A program made the position numbers and the translations under genes. Positions 40,090 through 47,649 of a stretch of DNA of 64,000 nucleotides are shown in pieces. Below the pieces are notes generated by a model. The model was not told where the DNA came from. It worked only from the letters and a program-made list of their open reading frames with translations, and made no database searches. Source of the DNA: Candidatus Poseidoniia archaeon (GTDB taxonomy: Archaea > Thermoplasmatota > Poseidoniia > MGIII > CG-Epi1); assembly GCA_030748895.1 (NCBI GenBank), contig JASMLC010000008.1, forward strand, positions 6,453 through 70,452. The letters run 5' to 3'. How positions within the stretch are numbered: position 1 is the stretch's first letter; each line of letters starts with the position of its first letter.

Positions 40090-41598
40090 CTATGCGCCAT
40101 AGGAGTCAATCCAGATGGTGCGGTAGGCGTCCGCGGCGCTGCGCATGCCGAGGCGGTAGATGCCGTAGCCGCAGGCGGCGAAGAGCGCTCCGGCGACCAG
40201 CCCGAGGCCGTAGCGCGTCCCGTCGGGCAGGTCATACATCAGCATCACCGCCGCCGGGAGCAGCGCCAGCAGCGCCGACATGAACGCCGAGGCGCCGATG
40301 AGCATGAACTGCGTCAGCACGTCGGGATTGCCACGGTCGTGCTCGTCAAAACTGGCGAAAGCTGCGCCGGCCCACAAGCCGAGGCCGGCGTTGGCGAGCG
40401 TCAACGCAATGGCGATTTCGCCGAAGAAGAGCGTCACCTGCCACGGGAAGTGGGCCGCCAGCGGCAGCGGCAGCCAGACTAGCACGATGCCGGGCAGCGC
40501 CAGCAACAGCAGCCCCAGCCCCTTGCCCTGCATCACCGTGCGCGAATCGACCGGTAGCCCCTTCAGCACCCACAGCCGACGACCCTCGATGCCGAGCAGC
40601 GCCGCGCCGACAAGGGTGCATTGCAGCAGCGCCGCCATGTAGAGCGCCAGCGCGAGGAGTCCCGGATAGTAATGGTGCGGCGCGAGGTCGCCCACCTCCT
40701 CGCCGGGGGTGCCGGTCTGGAAATACCAGAAGAGCAGGATGGCCGAAATCGAGAGCGTCGAGAGCGTTGCGGTGAGGAAATCGCGCTCGCGGATGGCCGA
40801 AGTGATTTCCTTGCGTGCCACCGCGGCGACGCGCCGGCCGACGAGTCGCCGCAGCCAGCGCAGCTCCATCACGCGCCACTTGAGCGTGCGGCCGGTCGCC
40901 AGCCGCTGCGCCGCGACCGCGTCGAGGTATAGTCCCTCAGCCAGCCAGAGGTAGCCCAGCAGCAGCAGCAGCGCGCCGGCGGAGACCTGCTGCACCAGCG
41001 CCGGCTCGTCATGCGCGTAGCTGGCGAGATACATCAGCAACATCAGTAGCGGCGCCAGCGTCGCGAGATAGCGCAGCTTGCGCGAGAGCGGCTGCAGGTT
41101 GCCGAGCACCGAGAAGAGGAAGCCGCAGAGCGGTGCCAGCAGCGCGAACAGCGCCAGCAGCGTCCAGAACGGCGCCGGAATCGCGAGCGGAATAGAGGCG
41201 CCCCAGCGCACCAGCAGGGAGAGCGCGACCCCCAGCGCGACCAGCGCCGTCGCGCTGAGCGCGATGGCGCCAAACTGCCCCAGCATCACGCTGCGCGTAG
41301 CCACCGGCTGCGTCAGGTGCAGGTCCACCTCGCGGGCGCGCAGCGCATGTCGCTGCGTCATCCCGGCCGACCGCAGCAGCAGCAGCACGAACAGCAGCAG
41401 CAGAATCGTACCGTATCCCTCGTCGGGGAACTGCTCGGGCCGCGTCGCAACAAAGGCGGTGACGCGTACGCCCACCAGTACCATCAGCAGCGCCAGCGCA
41501 GCCATCACGACGGTCGCCAGCGGACGCCGCCCGACCGAGCGCGCGAAGCGGCGCCAGCCGCTGCGCAGCTCCGCCCGGCAGACCGCGGCGGCGCTCAC
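40090..41598 (-). CDS. ABC-2-type multi-span membrane protein
   Basis: This 502-residue integral membrane protein has about 12-14 spans in two blocks separated by a cytoplasmic loop with LRRLVGRRVAAVARKEITSAIRERDFL. The N-terminal soluble segment, the ARKE entry into a second block, and the GLPVDSRTVMQGK segment are typical of ABC-2 exporter permeases in which two halves are fused. No ATPase gene is adjacent on either side, so the partner must be elsewhere. Start GTG 41598 overlaps the stop of the small upstream gene (GTGA); a longer frame to 41667 is unsupported. Confidence 0.65.
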   Translation of the reverse strand: MSAAAVCRAELRSGWRRFARSVGRRPLATVVMAALALLMVLVGVRVTAFVATRPEQFPDEGYGTILLLLFVLLLLRSAGMTQRHALRAREVDLHLTQPVATRSVMLGQFGAIALSATALVALGVALSLLVRWGASIPLAIPAPFWTLLALFALLAPLCGFLFSVLGNLQPLSRKLRYLATLAPLLMLLMYLASYAHDEPALVQQVSAGALLLLLGYLWLAEGLYLDAVAAQRLATGRTLKWRVMELRWLRRLVGRRVAAVARKEITSAIRERDFLTATLSTLSISAILLFWYFQTGTPGEEVGDLAPHHYYPGLLALALYMAALLQCTLVGAALLGIEGRRLWVLKGLPVDSRTVMQGKGLGLLLLALPGIVLVWLPLPLAAHFPWQVTLFFGEIAIALTLANAGLGLWAGAAFASFDEHDRGNPDVLTQFMLIGASAFMSALLALLPAAVMLMYDLPDGTRYGLGLVAGALFAACGYGIYRLGMRSAADAYRTIWIDSYGA

Positions 41599-41834
41599 CC
41601 GCCCATCCGGTCCAGCCGCCGCGTCTCGCGCGACGCGCGCCGGAAAGCGCGGTAATGCTCGCGGCACAACTTCACGCGCCGTCCGCCCTCCAGCGCCAGC
41701 TCGGGCAGCGCCTCCGCCACGCGCGAGCGCGGCTGCGACCGCTGCGGCGAGCCGTCGCAGCCTTCGACCGCGCAGCCGCCGCCGCTCGCGGCGGCGGGAG
41801 CGGCAGCAGATTCGGGGACTTCACGGCGGCGCAT
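41595..41834 (-). CDS. Small zinc-finger-like protein
   Basis: This 79-residue protein has a Ala/Ser-rich N-terminus, then CAVEGCDGSPQ and, further on, KLCREHYRAFRRASRE, giving C-x4-C and C-x2-H pairs that could hold one zinc. The basic C-terminal helix could contact nucleic acid. ATG 41834 was selected because a TATA-like ATAACTTAAAG lies 19-29 nt upstream; the frame is open to 41900. It is translationally coupled to the ABC-2 permease. Function unknown. Confidence 0.6.
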   Translation of the reverse strand: MRRREVPESAAAPAAASGGGCAVEGCDGSPQRSQPRSRVAEALPELALEGGRRVKLCREHYRAFRRASRETRRLDRMGG

Positions 41835-41852
41835 GGTGGGCCAGCGAACAGG

Positions 41853-41863
41853 ATAACTTAAAG
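41853..41863 (-). promoter_or_regulatory. TATA-like promoter for the zinc-finger/ABC-2 permease unit
   Basis: The minus strand reads CTTTAAGTTAT, 19-29 nt upstream of ATG 41834. Confidence 0.5.
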
Positions 41864-41868
41864 CAAAC

Positions 41869-42234
41869 TCATCCCGAATCGAGGCCGCCCGCGTGCGCAT
41901 CGAGATGGCCGCAGCCGGGGCAGAGGCCGTCCTCCAGCAAGGGCGTGTCGCACTCGGGGCACCAGCCGGGCGACCCCTCGGGGGCTGCTTCCACGACCCA
42001 CTGTGCCGCGAGCAGGCAGCCGATGGCGCCGACGACCATCACTGCCTTGAGCGCAAGCGGCAGCCAGCCGCCCGCCGGGAGCAGCAGCGCGTCGACGAAC
42101 AGTAGCAGCCCGCAGGCGATGACTGAGAAGGTCCACTTCGCGTGCGGGCCGGGGCGGTAATTGTAGAGGTACGCGACCGCAAGCAGAAGCAGAATCAGCA
42201 GCTGGCTGTAGCAGACGAGCGCCTCGAACTCCAC
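41869..42234 (-). CDS. Small membrane protein with C-terminal zinc ribbon
   Basis: This 121-residue protein has about three spans (residues 5-22, 33-52 and 58-80) followed by a cytoplasmic zinc ribbon, PGWCPECDTPLLEDGLCPGCGH, with two CxxC pairs. Archaea have many such membrane-tethered ribbons of unknown role. The N-terminal MEFEALVCYSQLLIL favours ATG 42234, and a TATA-like box lies at 42256-42262. No enzymatic motif seen. Confidence 0.65.
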   Translation of the reverse strand: MEFEALVCYSQLLILLLLAVAYLYNYRPGPHAKWTFSVIACGLLLFVDALLLPAGGWLPLALKAVMVVGAIGCLLAAQWVVEAAPEGSPGWCPECDTPLLEDGLCPGCGHLDAHAGGLDSG

Positions 42235-42255
42235 GCCCTTTGAACAGGGAGGGGG

Positions 42256-42262
42256 ACTTTAA
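42256..42262 (-). promoter_or_regulatory. TATA-like promoter for the 42234 gene
   Basis: The minus strand reads TTAAAGT within GATTAAAGTCCC, 22-28 nt upstream of ATG 42234. Confidence 0.4.
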
Positions 42263-42325
42263 TCTCACCGTGCCCTCCCCGCGACGGCAGGGGACGTACC
42301 ACCGGCAGCTGGAAACGAGATAATA

Positions 42326-42718
42326 ATGGGACTGGACGAAGGAAGGTGGCTGAGTGGCGAAATCGCTTCCCGCCTGCTGCGAGAGTGGGTCAGCGCGGTC
42401 GAGAGCGGCGACCCGCGCCGGGTGGCCAGCCTCTATGCCGAGGATGCGTTGCTGCTGGGGACTTTCTCCGCCGCTGAACGCGTTGGCCCGGGAGCGATAC
42501 TCGCGTACTTCGAGGAGCTGCTGGAAGCGGCTGTCGGGGTGGAAATCGTTTCCGAGCAACCGTTCTGCGGGAGCGAATTCGCCTCCAGTTGCGGCCTCTA
42601 CAATTTCATTCTGGGAGGCAAAGTCGTCGAGGCAAGGTACTCGTTTGTATTTGTGAAGGAGGGCAACGACTGGAAAATCAGGTCACACCACTCCTCGCTT
42701 GTGCCAGAATCAGCGTGA
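42326..42718 (+). CDS. SnoaL/NTF2-like (CaMKII association domain-like) protein
   Basis: This 130-residue single-domain protein has an NTF2-like fold. The pattern LREWVSAVESGDPRRVASLYAEDALLLGT, VGPGAILAYFEELL, and a C-terminal strand pair ending DWKIRSHHSSLVPE matches the SnoaL/DUF4440/CaMKII-association group. Members act as small-molecule enzymes or as association domains. No conserved catalytic set can be assigned here. It stands alone between divergent and convergent neighbours. Start is ATG 42326; no clear TATA box was found. Confidence 0.75.
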   Translation: MGLDEGRWLSGEIASRLLREWVSAVESGDPRRVASLYAEDALLLGTFSAAERVGPGAILAYFEELLEAAVGVEIVSEQPFCGSEFASSCGLYNFILGGKVVEARYSFVFVKEGNDWKIRSHHSSLVPESA

Positions 42719-42750
42719 TGGGTAAAACGTGACTATGCTGCGCGTCCGGG

Positions 42751-43332
42751 TCAGGGGGCTGCCCGGTTGGAAGTGTGGCGGAAACAGCTGACGAGATGGT
42801 CGTCGACCATGCCCGCGGCCTGCATCATAGCGTAGCAGGTGGTCGGGCCGATGAAGGTGAATCCGAGCTTCTTGAGGGCTTTGCTCATCCCGGTGCTCGC
42901 CTCGGTAGTGGCAGGGAGGTCCTCCATTCTCTCACGATGGTTAACCACCGGCCCGCCGTCGACGAATGACCAGAGGAATTCGCTGAAGGCGTCCTCGTCG
43001 GCGCCGAAATGCTCGACGAAAACCCTGGCGTTGTTGATGGCGGACTTGATCTTGGCACGATTGCGGATGATGCCTGCATCCGTCACGAGGCGCTCGATAT
43101 CTTCCGCGCCGTACGCGGCGACCCGGGCGGGGTCGAAACCGTCGAAGGCCCGCCGGTAGTTCTCGCGCTTCCTGAGAATCGTAATCCATGAGAGCCCGGC
43201 TTGCGCGCCCTCGAGGATAATCTTCTCGAACAGGCGCCGCCCATCGCGGTTGGGCGTGCCCCATTCCGTATCGTGGTAGGCAAGGTAGAGCGGGTCGTTG
43301 CCCGCCCATGGGCAGCGATTCGGCTCGTTCAT
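42751..43332 (-). CDS. tag: DNA-3-methyladenine glycosylase I
   Basis: This 193-residue base-excision enzyme removes 3-methyladenine from alkylated DNA. It begins MNEPNRCPWAGNDPLYLAYH and continues DTEWGTP, giving zinc ligands Cys7 and His20. The other two ligands are in DDHLVSCFRH (His179, Cys183), the HxxxC spacing of Tag. Other family segments are LEGAQAGLSWITILRKRENYR and GFTFIGPTTCYAMMQAAG. ATG 43332 is preferred; ATG 43344, preceded by CAGGG, would add four residues. It follows the BNR lipoprotein gene by 19 nt. Tag is mainly bacterial, so acquisition by transfer is likely. Confidence 0.92.
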   Translation of the reverse strand: MNEPNRCPWAGNDPLYLAYHDTEWGTPNRDGRRLFEKIILEGAQAGLSWITILRKRENYRRAFDGFDPARVAAYGAEDIERLVTDAGIIRNRAKIKSAINNARVFVEHFGADEDAFSEFLWSFVDGGPVVNHRERMEDLPATTEASTGMSKALKKLGFTFIGPTTCYAMMQAAGMVDDHLVSCFRHTSNRAAP

Positions 43333-43351
43333 GGTGCTGCCCATCCCTGCT

Positions 43352-44866
43352 TCAAACCAGCGGAGGCAGTTCGCCCACCGCTTCGTAGAGGCTCGGCCCG
43401 CTGCCCAGGTAGTAGACTGAACCCAGACGACTGCGGGAATCCTCAGGCTGCGGATCATCCTTGGTGGCGCATTCACCCGTGCAGCCGTCGGCGAAAGCGA
43501 TGTAGACGCGCCCTTCCCTATCGATATGGAGGTCGTTGAAATCGAGCAGATTCCGGTTGGAGCCGCCGATGTCGCGGCAATCTCCGCTGTTCAGGCAGAT
43601 GCTGCCGACCTGGACAGGGTCTGCGGATACGCGCACCGTGTGGAACACGGGGTTCGGATCCAGCGCATTCAGGCTGTAGGTGACGTAGAGGTAGTAACTG
43701 ACGTTGGAATTGGCGTAGTGGGCATTGCCATCCCATGGATTATCGTCTATGTCGGGTTGGTTCAATTCACTCGCGTCCTCACTCCCTAGGTAAGTAATCG
43801 CAATTCTTCCGGGATCCCCTGCATCAACCTGAGGGAATACTGACGAGATGACTGCGCTCGGGCTGATCCGAATGCTAGTCTGTTCCCATGACTCCCCTGA
43901 ATCAGTACTCCTCGACATGTAGACGCCTTCGTCGGCCCCGGTCCAGATGTGGTATGCATTGGATTCGGTGTCGGTGGCAACCTCCGAATTTTTGCGTGGA
44001 TAGGGCGTACCTACATCCTCACCCATGGTTCGATCAACCCAAGACAAACCATTGTCATCGGAAACGATGACTGTGGGTGTTTCGACTCTGGGGGTCACAT
44101 ATACCGTTCCATCCGGTGCAGAAGTGATGGCTCCATGGAGTCCACCATTGGTGGTGGCCAAACCGTAGATTTGTCCGCCTGCGTCAAATGTAGCACCTCC
44201 ATCAAAACTGGTGTAGCAGAAGATTCCAGCGAGTTTGTTGTAACAATAGTATACGGCTTGGTCATAGTAAGCTTGGGACACTTGGCCGCCGATACCGTAT
44301 CCACTGCTCGTCCAAGGGCCCGTTGCCAGTTTGATGTGATCATTAATCGGAGTCGTACCAGAGTCGTGCATATTGCCCTCCCAAGTTTCTCCATCATCAT
44401 CGCTCCAGCATATCCAAGACGTCTCCAGACCCTGCATCTGCACGTTGAATATCCGATCAGTCACAGGATCAACCCACCCCCACGGGTCATTGGTCTGGAA
44501 CGCGCATAAAGGACCCGTCACGTCCTCCCATGATTGGCCATGGTCGCAAGAACGCATGACCTTCTCAAACGCGATGAAAAAGATGCAGCCGCTCGAGGTG
44601 ATGCCGATGCTCGGCTCAGCCCCGTTCTCGCCCACGTCGCTGAAGACGAAGCTGAGCGGCAGGGGCAGTTCATCGACCGCCAGGCCATCGGACCCAGTGA
44701 CGAAGACCCCGTCCGGCAGCGGCGGCTCCTCGGGCGGAGGCGGCGGTGGCGTGGGGGACTGGAGGCAGCCCGAGAGGCCACTTGCCGAGACCAGAAGGAA
44801 GGCTATCGCCAGCCGCATGAACTGCACCTGAAATCGCATCGGTGAGTCCACTGGGGAGACCGTCAT
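43352..44866 (-). CDS. BNR/Asp-box beta-propeller lipoprotein (sialidase-like)
   Basis: This 504-residue exported protein has a lipobox (SGLSGC, about residues 29-34) followed by a Pro-rich linker. At least five Asp boxes of the form SxDxGxxW appear: SCDHGQSW, SDDDGETW, SFDGGATF, SDDNGLSW and STDSGESW. This indicates a sialidase-type propeller on the cell surface. No Arg triad of a true sialidase is recognisable, so binding or another glycan activity is equally possible. The middle of the gene is visibly AT-richer than its neighbours, consistent with recent acquisition. In-frame starts at 44866, 44839 and 44818 are all possible. Confidence 0.72.
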   Translation of the reverse strand: MTVSPVDSPMRFQVQFMRLAIAFLLVSASGLSGCLQSPTPPPPPPEEPPLPDGVFVTGSDGLAVDELPLPLSFVFSDVGENGAEPSIGITSSGCIFFIAFEKVMRSCDHGQSWEDVTGPLCAFQTNDPWGWVDPVTDRIFNVQMQGLETSWICWSDDDGETWEGNMHDSGTTPINDHIKLATGPWTSSGYGIGGQVSQAYYDQAVYYCYNKLAGIFCYTSFDGGATFDAGGQIYGLATTNGGLHGAITSAPDGTVYVTPRVETPTVIVSDDNGLSWVDRTMGEDVGTPYPRKNSEVATDTESNAYHIWTGADEGVYMSRSTDSGESWEQTSIRISPSAVISSVFPQVDAGDPGRIAITYLGSEDASELNQPDIDDNPWDGNAHYANSNVSYYLYVTYSLNALDPNPVFHTVRVSADPVQVGSICLNSGDCRDIGGSNRNLLDFNDLHIDREGRVYIAFADGCTGECATKDDPQPEDSRSRLGSVYYLGSGPSLYEAVGELPPLV

Positions 44867-44891
44867 AACAGTTTGCTGGAATTTTCCGCTC

Positions 44892-46076
44892 CTAATCCAG
44901 CGTAATCGACGGCATCAGCGGGCGCGTCGCGAAGCCCTTGAGTGCGAAGTTGGAGCCTTCGCCGACGCGGCAGACAAAGAGGTCGCGATGGTGCCGGGAG
45001 AGGCCGAATTCGTCGAAGCAGGCGACGCCGCCGCACACTTCCATCGCCAGCGTCAGCAGGTCGCTGGCGCGGCGCGAGCACTCGACCTTGACCTTCGCGG
45101 CCGACTCGCGGTCAAGCGTGCCCGCGTCGTAGCGCCGGCAGAGGTCGACGAGCCAGGTCAGCCCCTGCTCGAGCGCGATGTCCATGTCAAGCACGACGTC
45201 CTGCACGCGCTGGTAGCGGCCGAGCGGGCCGCCCATGATTTCGCGCTCCTGCGCGTATTCGCGGACGCGGTCGAGTGCGCAAGCCAGCGACGCCAGCGAA
45301 AGCGCGGCGATGAAGAGCCGGCCGCCGTTGAGCGTCTGCGCCATCACCCGGAAGCCTGCGTTCAGGTCGCCGAGCAGGTCGCCTTCGGAAACGCGCACGT
45401 TGTCAAGCATGATTGAGCCGGTCGAGGACTGCTCCCAGAGGTCCTTGCCCGCCATCTCCTGGTAATGGACGCCGTCGGCGTCCATCGGGACGATGAAGCA
45501 GCTCGAGCGGTGGCCCGGCTTCCCGTCGGGGGCAGTCAGTGCATTGACGATAACGTGCGACGCCCACATCGCGTTGGTAGACCAGCACTTCTCGCCGCGG
45601 ATGACCCAGCCGTCGCTGTCGCGCGTCGCGCTGACCTGCGGGTTGGCGGCGTCGGTGCCGCGCGCCGGCTCCGAGAGGCCGAATACGAACATGCGCTTGC
45701 CCGCCGCTAGGTCGGGGAGGTGCGCCGCCTTCTGTGCTTCCGTGCCGCAGAGCTGCAGTGGCTTGGCGCCGAGTGAGAGCGCGGCGCCCGGCGTGATGGC
45801 CAGCGACTGCGACTGGTAGCCGAGCGCGAGGCCCATCAGCAGCAGGTCCAGCTGCGAGCCGCCCTGCCCGCCGTATTCTTCGGAAACGGTAATGCCAAAC
45901 AGCCCCATTTCGGCCATCTGCGCGATGGCGTCGTCGGGAATCAGCGCGTGGCCGCGCTCCCACTCCAACCAGCGCGGCGCGATGGCGTCGTCGACGAAGT
46001 CATGCATCGCACGGTGGAACGTGAGCTGGTCGTCATCGACCAGCCGTTGCAGGTAGTGGTCAATCTGCCGCGCCAT
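44892..46076 (-). CDS. Acyl-CoA dehydrogenase
   Basis: This 394-residue FAD enzyme oxidises acyl-CoA to enoyl-CoA in fatty- or amino-acid degradation. Family features are MGLFGITVSEEYGGQGGS, FGLSEPARGTDAANPQ, GEKCWSTNAMWASHVIVNA, NGGRLFIAALSLA, and the C-terminal catalytic-base region CRVGEGSNFALKGF, where the Glu lies in the YEGT-equivalent position. Chain-length preference cannot be read. It stands alone, without the electron-transfer flavoprotein genes. ATG 46076 has a TATA-like box 21-29 nt upstream. Confidence 0.9.
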   Translation of the reverse strand: MARQIDHYLQRLVDDDQLTFHRAMHDFVDDAIAPRWLEWERGHALIPDDAIAQMAEMGLFGITVSEEYGGQGGSQLDLLLMGLALGYQSQSLAITPGAALSLGAKPLQLCGTEAQKAAHLPDLAAGKRMFVFGLSEPARGTDAANPQVSATRDSDGWVIRGEKCWSTNAMWASHVIVNALTAPDGKPGHRSSCFIVPMDADGVHYQEMAGKDLWEQSSTGSIMLDNVRVSEGDLLGDLNAGFRVMAQTLNGGRLFIAALSLASLACALDRVREYAQEREIMGGPLGRYQRVQDVVLDMDIALEQGLTWLVDLCRRYDAGTLDRESAAKVKVECSRRASDLLTLAMEVCGGVACFDEFGLSRHHRDLFVCRVGEGSNFALKGFATRPLMPSITLD

Positions 46077-46096
46077 CGGTCGGGCACCGCCGCGCG

Positions 46097-46105
46097 GTTT
46101 TAAAG
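46097..46105 (-). promoter_or_regulatory. TATA-like promoter for the acyl-CoA dehydrogenase
   Basis: The minus strand reads CTTTAAAAC, 21-29 nt upstream of ATG 46076, immediately after the MFS stop. Confidence 0.5.
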
Positions 46106-46107
46106 GC

Positions 46108-47649
46108 TCAACGGGAACGGCCTATTGCGCCACGGGGCGGCTCGGGCTCATAGTCGGCCAGCAGCTCGGGCGGCCAGTCGCGCGGCGCGTCGTCGACCCC
46201 TTGCAGGATGATGTAGCCGACGATGGTGAAGAGGAACAGCGCGGCGACTGCTGCCGGCCGCCCCCAGCCGAGCGTGTCGACAATCAGCGCCCACATCACC
46301 GGGCCGATGATGGTTGCGAAGCGGCCGACCATCGAGTAGAGCCCGTAGAACTGCCCCACGAGGCGCGGCGGTGTCAGCCGCAGCATGTAGGGGCGGTCAG
46401 CCGCCCATGTGCCGCTCAGCGCGATGCCGGCGGTCGCCGCGCCGACCCACAGGATGGCGGTCGGCAGGTCAAAGAGGGCGACGCCGATTATCATCGTGAA
46501 GTTGAAGAACCAGGTCCAGAGGACGAGGTTGAGACTGGTTTTCGGGCCGAGCCAGTCAACCACCCAGCCCCAGCCGAAGCCGCCTAGAATCGAGGTGCCG
46601 ATACCGATGAGCAGGAAATACTGCACCTGCTGCGTGCTGAAGTCGAACTCGCCGGTGATGTAAATTCCCATAAAGACGATGAGCGTGTTCACCGCGTCGG
46701 TATAGAACATCCGCCCGATGAGGAAACGTCCCAGCCCCGGGAACTGCTTGACACGGCGCACCGTGTCGCGCACCTGCCGGAACGCGCCGCCGATGAATTT
46801 CAACTGGAAGTTGCGTTTCAGCAGCGGCGCGGTCCGCGCGCGCAGGTACGCGCCGCCCGCGATGATGGCGGCGACTAGCAGCGCCAGCGAATAGTCGCCG
46901 CCGAGCAGCCACGCGTTCAGCAGCAGCAGCAGCGCTGCCAGCAGCCAGAGCGAGGGCCAGAAGTCGTCGGTTTCGGTCTCGCGCACGAAGACGAAGCAGG
47001 GGATCGAGAACATCAGGAACAGCAGCGCCGAGACCTGGAACATACCGACGTAGCCGATAATCCCCAGCAGCAGGATTCCGGCGCCGACGCCGAGGAAGCT
47101 GCCGACATACCCGAGGCCGATGCCGACCCCGCCCACGCGGCCGCGGTTCGCGTCAGTCGAGACGACCGGCAGCAGCGAATCGTAGAATATCAGTCCCGCC
47201 TGATAGAAGTAGTTCGCGACGACGAAAATCCCGAGCGAGAGCAGCAGCCGGTCGTCGCGCGCCAGCCCGCCGTCGTAGCCCAGCAGCGCGGTGAAGGCAA
47301 CACAGACCAGCGTCGTCACGACCAGGAACGGCATCCGCCGCTTGGCCTGGTCGGAAAGCGCGCCCAGCACCGGCGCGGTCAGGAAAATCAGCAGCATCGA
47401 GATTGAATTAGCGTAGCCGTAGTGCGAGTCGCTACCGCCCATCTCCAGCACGATCCACAACCCGAAGTAGAGCGAGACTATGTTGAGCGAGAAAACGGTG
47501 TTGGCAAGGTCGTAGAGCGACCATGAAATCAGCGGCAGCCACCCCACCTTGGCGGTCAGCGGCTCGACCGGGCGCGGCATTTCGCGCAGTTTGCGCGCCC
47601 GCTCCCGCAGGGCCCGGCCGCGCTGGCGCAGCCGCTCGCGCCGATTCAC
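46108..47649 (-). CDS. UMF1-family MFS transporter (second of a pair)
   Basis: This 513-residue 12-span permease has a basic cytoplasmic N-terminus (RERLRQRGRALRERARK) and the UMF1 opening ISWSLYDLANTVFSLNIVSLYF, plus PVLGALSDQAKRRMPFL, the MFS loop 2-3. UMF1 transporters are related to eukaryotic vacuolar Atg22 amino-acid effluxers. The substrate here is unknown. Start GTG 47649 overlaps the stop of the other UMF1 gene (GTGA), so both are translated together and might form a pair or transport related substrates. Confidence 0.82.
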   Translation of the reverse strand: MNRRERLRQRGRALRERARKLREMPRPVEPLTAKVGWLPLISWSLYDLANTVFSLNIVSLYFGLWIVLEMGGSDSHYGYANSISMLLIFLTAPVLGALSDQAKRRMPFLVVTTLVCVAFTALLGYDGGLARDDRLLLSLGIFVVANYFYQAGLIFYDSLLPVVSTDANRGRVGGVGIGLGYVGSFLGVGAGILLLGIIGYVGMFQVSALLFLMFSIPCFVFVRETETDDFWPSLWLLAALLLLLNAWLLGGDYSLALLVAAIIAGGAYLRARTAPLLKRNFQLKFIGGAFRQVRDTVRRVKQFPGLGRFLIGRMFYTDAVNTLIVFMGIYITGEFDFSTQQVQYFLLIGIGTSILGGFGWGWVVDWLGPKTSLNLVLWTWFFNFTMIIGVALFDLPTAILWVGAATAGIALSGTWAADRPYMLRLTPPRLVGQFYGLYSMVGRFATIIGPVMWALIVDTLGWGRPAAVAALFLFTIVGYIILQGVDDAPRDWPPELLADYEPEPPRGAIGRSR

